64,000 bases of DNA. Source: Geosiphon pyriformis (taxonomy: Eukaryota > Glomeromycota > Glomeromycetes > Archaeosporales > Geosiphonaceae). A program made the translations under genes and the position numbers. Shown here one piece after another: positions 56,035 to 64,000 of the stretch. The stretch is taken from positions 39,624-103,623 of the forward strand of contig JAAOMT010000678.1 in NCBI GenBank assembly GCA_016748015.1, written 5' to 3'. Within the stretch, counting starts at the first letter, position 1; each line of letters begins with the position of its first letter. Below the pieces are notes generated by a model. It was not told the DNA's origin, searched no databases, and worked only from the letters and a program-made list of their open reading frames with translations.

Positions 56035-57990
56035 GTGTCAACCACATCAGACACAACAACTCTAGAGTATTACCAGTCAATCTACACACACTGCAAGCAA
56101 AAATTCAACATCCAAGATGGGATTGAAATTTTCAAGAAATCACTATACCAATATATTGAAAATTGCATCAACAACTATCTTTTTAGAAACTACAATATTT
56201 CAGAAGTCAGAAACAACTTCTACAATAATTTAGTACACTATATACAATTGGGAACAGAAGACCTGAACAGTGAAACACTTGCTACCTACTTCCAAGAACT
56301 TAATTTTAACATTATTGACTATTGTGAAGAAAAATACCTAATACAGTCCAAATATTCTTTTGACTTTAAATCAGAAACAGAAACAAGCAACAAAGACAAA
56401 CAAAAAGTGAAACAATACTCAAGAACCACTCCAAACACTCCAATACTACCAAAAACAACTACAAAACACTTGCAAACACCTAAACAAGGAACCAGTATCA
56501 AATTACCACTTTCTATTACATCATTTCCAATTTCACTTGCTTAACCACAAACATCAAATTCACTACTTAACCATTTCTCCAGACCAGAAGATTTTCAGTT
56601 ACCTAGAAATTCTACTCAACAGCAGGAACCAATATTAATCAGCACCAATATCATTGATTACTTACAGGAAAACGAAAGTAATCATTCAAAAAACTTGAAA
56701 AGTAAAGAAACTGAATCAGAACAAGAAGAAACCACAGAAAACAAAAAAGAAATGCCAACTGCTTATATTGCAAAGATTCCAGAATTTACTGGTGAAAATA
56801 ATGATATCAGCTCTTAAGAATGGCTTGATAAAGTTCAAAAAGCAGAAGATGTAAATAGTTGGAATGCAGCAAGAATGCTCAAAACAATCCCATACTTTCT
56901 TTAAAAAACTGCAGAAAAATGGTTTAAAAACTTGGAAGAACTATTTGAAAACTGGCAAGCATTCAAAGATGCTTTTTTACAACAATTCACCAACAACAAC
57001 ATCTTTATTACTCTCTGCAATCACTTTTGCAATATCAAACAAGAAACATCTGAAACTGTTATGACTTATCTTAAGAGATTCAACAAACTTATTTGACAAA
57101 TTTGACAATTGGAAACCAATAATTACTATTTCAATGCTCAGATTCTGATTTAATTTATAGCAGGATTAAAAGACAAATTAATTAAGAAAGTTCATTCACA
57201 TGTACCAGCAGACTTAGCAACTGCCATTAGACATGCAAAAAACTATGAAATGGCAATAAAAAAAGCAAACCACACCAAACTTGTCAACCTTAGCTATTGG
57301 AAAAACCAGCTCAGCAGCTAAAGAAAAAATAGACCAACTTACAAAGAAAGTTGAAAACTACTTTACAAACCAACAACAACAACAGCAACAACCACAAAAA
57401 CATCAACTTCCACAGCACCACAATCAAAACAACTTTGGATTACCATCCAACAACCAACCTCAAAATTGTCATTATTGTGGAATTTCAGGACACTAAAAAC
57501 GAGATTGTAGAAAATTACAAAGAAACCAACAAAACAGAAGTAATTAACATTATTTTTCACCACAAAAATCTTATTACCAATCTTTACCACCAACTTATTA
57601 TTTACCAAAACCACAAAATTAAAACAGTTACTATCAACCAGCTCTACAACCAATACAACAACAATATCAGCAACCTTTACCAATTCAGCAATATTAGACA
57701 CCACTCACTCAACAATATTAAGTACCAGCCAAAAAATTGGTTCAAAATAACCAATTTACACCCCAAAATCAATTTAGTAATAACAACAACAGAATCAATC
57801 CAAATAACTAGTTGGTTCTCCAAAATTTTAGTCAGCAAAGACCAAATTACTATTACACTTAACCCAGCTATCTTATAATATCTGAAAGATCAGATTTTCA
57901 ACAAACTGCACTTTTTGAAAATGAAGCTGCAGCACCAAGATCAAACCCTTTCAATAATACTATTCCATCAGCCCAAATTGCCCAAAATAC
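56035..57990 (+). pseudogene. gag of element E
   Basis: The similarity to C gag begins at a GTG (56035), with an in-frame stop upstream and no ATG. LEYYQSIYTHCKQKFNIQDG; 170 codons are open to 56544, then stops at Gln/Trp/Arg codons. Capsid YIAKIPEFTGENNDISS, MTYLKRFNKLI, IAGLKDKLIKKVHSHVP, KKANHTKLVNLAIG. CCHC knuckle at 57467-57508 (CHYCGISGH, stop for Trp, KRDC). Gln/Asn/Tyr-rich tail with frameshift-free but stop-rich reading to 57990. Confidence 0.82.
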
Positions 57991-58590
57991 CAACCTTTCA
58001 GATATATTCCCATTCGAATTTAAAGCAAATAAATCACCATTCTTGCTTAGCAATGCAGCAGTCAATGAGCAAAAAGCTATTACTGCCATGTACACTGAAG
58101 CTACAGTAGAAGAAAAGCCCATTCAATTAATTCTAGACAATGGATCTACTAGAAGTATTATTACATACCAATTAATACAACAACTTAATCAAAATGTTGA
58201 CAGATTAACCCAAACAGTAATTGTCACAGCAAATAGTATGAAAAAGACACCAGTAGGAGAAATCAACAACTTTCCATTTACTATTGATGGAATCACCATT
58301 CTAGTCAAGGTTTTAGTCATAGATGCATTCTAATACCAAGTTCTTATCAGAAATAATTGGCTTCTCAAGGCCAATGCAAACTTAGACTGGAAAACTCAGG
58401 AACTAAAAATTTCATACCAAGAACAATACACCATAGTATCTGCTACTTGTGATACTTTCAACAAATGTTCAGAAAAAACCCCAGTATTCGAATTTAAGAA
58501 GAAAAAAAAATTGCCATTTACTGAAACTTATATGGCACTTGGATCAACATCCAATATGGCTGAGGAAACAGAACAGAAGATTTTTGAAGA
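57991..58590 (+). pseudogene. Protease region of element E
   Basis: DIFPFEFKANKSPFLLSNAA, NEQKAITAMYTEATVEEKPI, then the retropepsin core LILDNGSTRSIITYQL at 58120-58170: DSG is DNG (AGT to AAT), the only copy with Gly kept beside D besides D-element NSG. VTANSMKKTPVGEINNFPF, VLVIDAF, NNWLLKANANLDWKTQELKI follow after a TAA at 58331. Confidence 0.82.
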
Positions 58591-59270
58591 ATCAAAAAGA
58601 TAGAAAAAAGTTAGGTATTCTATACCAGAACCATGGAAAGAACCACCATATATTCCACTAAATTGCAAAGATTGCAAAAAGAAGCTTTTATTTATGGAAG
58701 CCTGTATTTCTCCAGAAGAGAAATATAAAACTTGCATTTGTTACTTCTGCAAAACATGCCATAGAAAACGATTTAGATCCCCAAAAAAAAGTGGAAAATA
58801 GGACAACACTCTTTGTCTTACATGTGGAGATATTTTATCAGAAGAATGCAACTGGATTGATGTTGCAATGAGAGGAGGAGTATATGATCAAACTTGTCAA
58901 TATGTTCTATCAATTTCAGAAAAAGTCAGAAGAGGAACACTATTTGATGCAGCATACAACAGTGCTCTCAATAAACTCTACCACTACTCTCACAATGGTA
59001 AAATGATTTTTGACTTAGCAATGCCATTAATCAATAAAGCCACCCAAGAAGATGTCCACCAAATGAAAAAAGCTGAATACATTGAGTATACCATGAAATT
59101 AACTAGATTAGATTATAAAGATAAAGTAAAAACCTACCACCAAATTGCAAGTCATACATATCCAACCAAAGAAGCTCAAATTCAACAATTAGAGCAAATA
59201 AACATTCAATTATATAAGGAATGTATTATGCCTTGTGATGACCAATAGTGTTTAAAATGCTATGCTCTTA
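58591..59270 (+). pseudogene. Cys-rich domain of element E
   Basis: NCKDCKKKLLFMEACISPEE, TCICYFCKTCHRKRF, then TLCLTCGDILSEECNWIDVA, MRGGVYDQTCQYVLSISEKV, RRGTLFDAAYNSALNKLYHY; open from 58868 to 59248; ends CIMPCDDQ, stop (Trp or Gln), CLKCYALSI. Aligns with C without gaps over about 200 residues. One Cys of the CxxxC pair is Tyr here (VYDQTC). Confidence 0.65.
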
Positions 59271-59818
59271 GCATTTCCCTGCCAAATGAGAATAATGAAA
59301 AGGAAATCGAATTTAGAGTATCTGAACTGGCAGAAGAATTACCAACCATCCCCATCTATCTTCTTGAAAATCAACCACTCCTACAACTTAAATATTTTGA
59401 CAACCATGGCCAAGAAATTAGACCAGAAAAAGCATACGAAATTGATGCTGGATATGATCTAAGATATCCAGGAAAAGATATTTTGGTTCTCCAACCAAAG
59501 TTCTTGACAAAAATCAATCTTAAAATTGCTCTTGAAATTCCACCTGGAACAATGGTTCAAATTGCATTTAGATCATCATTGGCAAGCAAAGAAATCAATA
59601 TCAGAGAAAGAGTTATAGATGCAGGATATACTAGAGACATTACTATTATGTTGCAGAATGAAACAGACAAATCATTCAGGATTGAACATACCAAAAAGAT
59701 TGCTCAAGCAATTTATTTACCCTTAATCAACATTTTGGGTTTACAATCAGTTAACAACAAAGAACAATTGGAAAAAAATAAAAGAGGAATGCAAGATTTT
59801 GGTTCAACTAGATGATTT
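59271..59818 (+). pseudogene. dUTPase domain of element E
   Basis: Motif 1 YEIDAGYDLRYPGKD (59437-59480), motif 2 FRSSLASKEINI (59568-59603), motif 3 ERVIDAGYTRDITIMLQN (59606-59660), motif 4 KKIAQAIYLPL, motif 5 KRGMQDFGSTR at 59783-59815. The Asp and Tyr of motif 3 are kept; the Gly after Tyr-Thr is now Arg. One open frame over the domain (110 codons from 59483). Confidence 0.86.
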
Positions 59819-60255
59819 ACAGTACCAGTAAACATAGTTCTCAATGCACAGAATGAATCCCACCAGATTTTTCAACTTCCCCAACCAATTACTATTTTAC
59901 TTTTTGGTGAACATCACGAAATTTACACTTGCTTAAAACCCACTACCATTCAACAAATCTTTGAATCCAATAAACAAATCTGTTTGAAGCATGAAATTTC
60001 AATCCCAAACGTTTATATTTCCAAAAGAATAAAAAAATTTTGAGTTATATTCTACAATCCCAACAATTACCCTATTGTTTTATTGAACAAATTAGAGATT
60101 GAAATCATACACAGTAACATCTTTCAAGATGAAAACCCTTAATTTGTCTTTGATTTCATCAAAATTATAAGACATACCCTATTTCTCAACTCAAACATTA
60201 TTTCCACTACTGAAAACTACCATTTTTTGAAAGAAAAACTCTCTTGAATCAACAT
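59819..60255 (+). pseudogene. Beta-rich segment between dUTPase and RT, element E
   Basis: FTVPVNIVLNAQNESHQIFQ, LPQPITILLFGEHHEIYTC, KHEISIPNVYISKRIKKF, VIFYNPNNYPIVLLN. Matches the C segment throughout. Confidence 0.55.
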
Positions 60256-61180
60256 GGGCCTCTTAAAACCCCAACAACAAAGACAATTAAAACAGTTAAT
60301 AGCTGAATTTGCAGATATATTTGCAAAAGACAACAATGACTTTGGAAAAACTAATATTGTTTAACATTAAATCCACACAGAAGATGCTTTACCAAAATAA
60401 CAACAAGTCTATTGAGTTCCACCTGCTAGCCACTAATTTATCAGAGAAGAGATTCAAAGAATGCTCAATAATGGATTGATTCAACTATCAAGAAGTCTAT
60501 GGGTCTTATCAGTAGTACTTATTAAAAAGAAAAACGGAAAAATCAGATTCTGTGTAGATTATTGTCAGTTCAACAGCACAACAATTGGAAATGCTTACCC
60601 ATTTTCAAGAATTGATGACATGCTAGATGCTTTAGGAAAAGCCAAGTTCTTCTCAACTTTAGACTTGGAAAGTAGATACTGGCAAGTCGAAATGAACCCA
60701 AAAGATCGACCCAAAACAGCATTTACTATCCAAAAAGGAAACTATAAGTTCAATGTTATGTCTTTTAGACTCTGTAATACACCAGCAACATTCCAACAAC
60801 TTATAAATATTGTATATTATGGCAATCAGTAGTTGTCTATCTTGATGATACTAATATATACTTACCAAACTTTGAAGCCTATCTTATTTACCTACAAGAA
60901 GTTTTTCAACAATTATGGAAAGCAGGATTGAAGTTGAATGTTGAGAAATGTTACTTTAAAAAAACAAGCTTAATCTTTTTTGAACACATTGTTAGCAAAG
61001 ATGAAGTCAAACCAAACCCTGGAACAATCAGTGCTGTTAAAAACTTTCAAACTTCCAAAAATACTACAGAGCTACAAGGATTTGTAGGATTAATCTTCTA
61101 CTATTAGAAATTCATCAAAGAATTCTCAGAAATTGCCAAACCACTCAATTATTTTACCAACAAAGATGTGTCATACAAAT
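60256..61180 (+). pseudogene. Reverse transcriptase of element E
   Basis: LLKPQQQRQLKQLIAEFADI, LNNGLIQLSRSLWVLSVVLI, RFCVDYCQFNSTTIGNAYPF, FFSTLDLESRYWQVEMNPKD, FRLCNTPATFQQL, open 60461-60832. A short deletion near 60820 shifts the frame just before the active site, where VVYLDDTNIYLPNF is read in the next frame (60830-60875): YLDD itself is intact. Thumb/connection follow with stops. Confidence 0.84.
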
Positions 61181-61700
61181 GAACAGAAGAACAACAAAAA
61201 GCTTTTGAAATCCTCAAAACAAAATTGACAACAGCCCCAATTTTTGCTTACCCAGACTTCAAAAAATAGTTCCAACTAGCCACTAAAGTTTCACACATAG
61301 CATTTGGTGCCATCCTATTACAATTGGATGAAAATAGCCAAAAACAAGTTATTGTTTATGCTAGTAGAACATTCAAATTAACAAAACTCAAATATGGCTC
61401 AACTGAATTAGAAGCTGCCATAGTCATTTGGGCTCTTAAATACTTTCAACAATACCTGAAAAATGGAAAAGAATTTGACATTATAACTGACAATATTGGC
61501 CTCAAATGGCTCAATAAAAATAAAAAAGAACAAAGTGCTAAACAGTCTTGATGAAATGATTTTTTAGCAGATTACAAATATATTATACAGAAAACTACAT
61601 ACCAATATTGATAGCCTTTCAAAAATAAGACAAGATTAACACCACCAACAAATTCCACCACAACTTACCAACTTACCAACAAAATAAACAAGCAACAAAT
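61181..61700 (+). pseudogene. RNase H of element E
   Basis: EQQKAFEILKTKLTTAPIFA, then FGAILLQLDENSQKQVIVYA, TELEAAIVIWALKYFQQYLK, FDIITDNIGLKWLNKNKK (61324-61551). The first Asp motif (ATDAS in C) is ATKVS here, so an active-site acid is lost. Confidence 0.78.
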
Positions 61701-63065
61701 AAATTTCAGAAATTACAACAACATCAAAAATTATTTGGAGACTCTTATTATGCCAGAAGATTAGTCTCCAAGTGAAAAACATTGTTTACAACATCAATCA
61801 AAACAATATTTTATACATCACAATAAAATTTATTACAAGAATCATAAAAACCCAAACCAATCACTCAAATTAGTACAAGAAAATAAAAAAGAAACAATTC
61901 TATACAACATATACACTTGGAAAGAGATGGAACAATTCAAAGAACTTTTGAACAATATTTTTGGTCTCACATGTAAAAAAACATTCAACAATATGTAGAA
62001 TCTTGTAATAGTTGTCAAAAAAGAAAAGAAACTCGCCCCACAGAACTTTTAAATCCAATCAAAGTTGAACAACCTTTTGACAGAGTTGGAATTAATTTAG
62101 TCGGATTATTACCTATCACAACTTAAGGAAATTGTTATATTGCAGTTGCAGTAGATTATCTTACCAAATGGCCTGAAGCTAAAGCCATTTAAAGAGCAGA
62201 TGCAAAATTCATAGCAAATTTCATCTATAAAGACATTATTTGTAGACATAGATGTCCAATTAAACTCTTATCTGATCAAGGAACACATTTTGTAAATAAC
62301 TTGATACAAAAAATTTGTGAACAATTTAATGTCAAAAGACTTTTATCATTACCCTATCACTTTCAAACAAATAGATTTGTAGAATGTTTCAACAGAACAT
62401 TATGTGAATTATTAGCCAAAGTCTCAACAGATTTTGAGCAGAAATGGGATATTTTTATTCCATCAGTATTACTAGTATACAGAACACTAAAACAAGATAC
62501 TATGAAACACACACCATTTGATTTGACTTATGGAAGAACAGCAATATTACCAATTAATTTTACAGTAGAAACATACTCTATGCAACCAATTAATGAAGAA
62601 AATTTTCAAGAAACACTCCAAAGAAGAGCCTACACTTTTCTTAGTACATTGGAAAGAAAAAGACACATAGCAGTTTCTCATATTAAACACTCTTAAGTCT
62701 TACAAAAAGAAAAACATGACAATAAACTGTCATCAGTTACCAATGAATTTAAAGTTGAAAATAAAGTTCTCTTACACAAAATTAAGACTGAAAAACAATG
62801 GAATGGAAAATTTGAACATAAATGAGATGGACCATTTTATATTTATGAAATTTTAGGCAATAGATCATACAAGTTAAGACTTGATGACAAAATACTAGCA
62901 AAAGTTGCACATAGAGATAAATTGAAACACTATTATTTCAGAAACAATCCTGAATCATTAATTTCACAAATTAGTACACATTCCCCTTTAATTAATCCTA
63001 AAGATATTCCCTGAAATTTAGAACCAATAATTATAATAAAACAACAATCAAACTTAAACACTTAA
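61701..63065 (+). pseudogene. Integrase of element E
   Basis: Zinc region ending SCNSCQKRKETRP (about 61990-62040). Core: FDRVGINLVGLLPIT, VAVDYLTKWPEAKAI, LLSDQGTHFVNNLIQ, then open 62301-62696 with YHFQTNRFVECFNRTLCELL: D, D, E present. C-terminus GPFYIYEILGNRSYKLRLDD (62830-62890) and ends with a TAA at 63063. Stops at Gln/Trp codons at 62126, 62190, 62694, 62824. Confidence 0.86.
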
Positions 63066-63265
63066 TTTAACATTTTCACAAACTCTTTTAAAATACACAA
63101 AACATAAATCAAAAATAGTAAATAATTAGAAAAACATTCAAATCCAAAAACAAATAAAAATCTTATAACCAAAAATAATTTTCTTTATTCTTTTTTTTTT
63201 TTTTATTAGTTAGTCATTTTTATCATAATTATTCCTCAAAATATTCAACAAATATCCCAAAATTA
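63066..63265. other. Spacer before ORF3, element E
   Basis: AT-rich, with a 15-base T run near 63191-63204. No frame. It separates integrase from ORF3, so ORF3 is not a simple extension of pol. Confidence 0.5.
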
Positions 63266-63931
63266 ATGTTAACTTTGAAAACACTTTTTGACTTATCCAT
63301 AACAATTAATAAAAGTCAAATTAATTACATTCAGAAAGAAATCACAGCCCCAGTAGTAAATAATTCTCAGAATTATCACTCCTATAGAAGAAAAACAAAA
63401 GGTCACTCTGAAAATAAGTTATCAGAACTTTTGAAGCAAGCACTAAAAGAAAATCTTTTAATTGCTCTTATTGACATTCCACCAAATGCCACAATTCAAC
63501 AAAAACTTTTACTATTTCTTAATGAACAGAACAATAAACATATTCTTATATATAGATATTTTCATATTGAAAAAACACTTTATGAACGAAAACTAGAACT
63601 TAAAACAACCAATATTACTCCTGAAGCTATACAAAAACAAATTCACAATGAATTCAAAACAGCAGCTGAATCAATAAACACTCACTATAAACTTAGAGCA
63701 GCATTTAAACTTTATAATTTATTCAATACTTGTAAAAACATTCTACAAAATCCAATACTTCATCCAATAAAGATTCAACACATTGGAAAGCTCACAGTAC
63801 TGAAATTTCAACAATTTTCAGACCAAATCACTTCAATTATCTTGGACCACTATCTTAATATCACAGATAGTGCTTGGACTTTGACAAAGCTCAGTCTTGA
63901 GGAGGAGATTATGTTACCAGTAGAATTTTAG
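63266..63931 (+). CDS. ORF3 of element E, unknown function
   Basis: Uninterrupted 221 codons from ATG 63266 (MLTLKTLFDLSITINKSQIN), the same start as in C, to a TAG 20 bases inside the 3' LTR. Conserved with C: LKQALKENLLIAL, IDIPPNATIQQKL, IYRYFHIEKTLYERKLEL, EAIQKQIHNEFKTAAE, HYKLRAAFKLYNLF, LKFQQFSDQITSIILDHY, LEEEIMLPVEF. Mostly helical, basic, no transmembrane, signal or zinc motif. It is free of stops while gag and pol of this copy carry dozens. No family recognised. Confidence 0.75.
   Translation: MLTLKTLFDLSITINKSQINYIQKEITAPVVNNSQNYHSYRRKTKGHSENKLSELLKQALKENLLIALIDIPPNATIQQKLLLFLNEQNNKHILIYRYFHIEKTLYERKLELKTTNITPEAIQKQIHNEFKTAAESINTHYKLRAAFKLYNLFNTCKNILQNPILHPIKIQHIGKLTVLKFQQFSDQITSIILDHYLNITDSAWTLTKLSLEEEIMLPVEF
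63899..63911 (+). other. Polypurine tract of element E
   Basis: GAGGAGGAGATTA directly before TGTTACC; codes for Glu-Glu-Glu-Ile in ORF3. Confidence 0.65.
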
Positions 63932-64000
63932 CTATTAATTAGCATGAAATTACCCTCATAATTCCTATTATTAATTAGCATATATTATTATTATTTCGAT
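63912..64000 (+). repeat. 3' LTR of element E, first 89 bases
   Basis: Matches the start of the 5' LTR (55053-55141) with about five differences, then the window ends. Confidence 0.88.

Larger units (their letters stand above)
55053..64000 (+). mobile_element. Ty3/gypsy LTR retrotransposon with dUTPase, element E (3' LTR cut by window end)
   Basis: Plus-strand relative of element C, about 9.8 kb if the 3' LTR is as long as the 937-bp 5' LTR. Same domain order and ORF3. Inserted in LINE-D ORF2; left target-site bases are GCAT (55049-55052). Frameshifts in RT and RNase H and many stops. Confidence 0.9.

Overview
This 64 kb window is almost solid transposable-element DNA from a very AT-rich fungal genome. 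No host gene, tRNA or rRNA could be recognised. The two ORFs of the non-LTR retrotransposons (RRM/CCHC ORF1; endonuclease-RT-RNase H ORF2) and the gag-protease-dUTPase-RT-integrase gypsy elements are close to families I recognise from arbuscular mycorrhizal fungi (Glomeromycotina, e.g. Rhizophagus and Gigaspora types). The organism call rests on that recognition plus base composition; no database search was possible.

Layout. 1-924: AT-rich, no gene. 925-2465: relic of a Ty3/gypsy element (E1, minus), hit by element D. Element D (minus): 3' LTR 2466-3361, PPT and ORF3 end 3362-3650, then split by element A (plus, 3651-11239, 655/600 bp LTRs), then 11240-16924 (ORF3 start, integrase, RT, dUTPase, Cys-rich domain, protease). 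LINE-A (plus): 16925-17548 and 28448-32205, split by element B (minus, 17549-28447), which carries a solo D-type LTR (21451-22337) and an inverted gag block. LINE-B (plus, ORF1 plus 3' tail only): 32560-33482 and 43276-44640, split by element C (minus, 33483-43275, two 982 bp LTRs). 44641-46630: AT-rich. 46631-47150: 57-bp minisatellite. LINE-C (minus): 47222-53990, carrying a decayed solo A-type LTR at 52888-53490. LINE-D (minus, 3' part): 54060-55052, cut by element E (plus, 55053 to beyond the window end).

How the genes work together. Elements B-E share one plan: gag - protease - Cys-rich domain - dUTPase - second beta-rich segment - RT - RNase H - integrase - separate ORF3 - polypurine tract - LTR. 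Element A has the same outline but an acidic linker and a Cys-ribbon in place of the dUTPase. ORF3 runs through the polypurine tract and stops inside the 3' LTR in the copies where the end can be read. LTRs are TGTTA...TAACA with 4-bp target duplications; the B-E LTRs carry 20-bp-phased arrays. A sequence inside the LTRs is complementary to the presumed primer-binding site, recalling self-primed Tf1-type elements.

All copies are damaged mostly by C to T and G to A transitions: stops at Gln/Trp codons, loss of the protease DSG triad in all five gypsy copies, and D to N in four RT active sites. This resembles RIP or long-term deamination of methylated cytosine. The least explained pieces are ORF3, the Cys-rich domain, the LTR/PBS inverted repeat and the phased LTR arrays.
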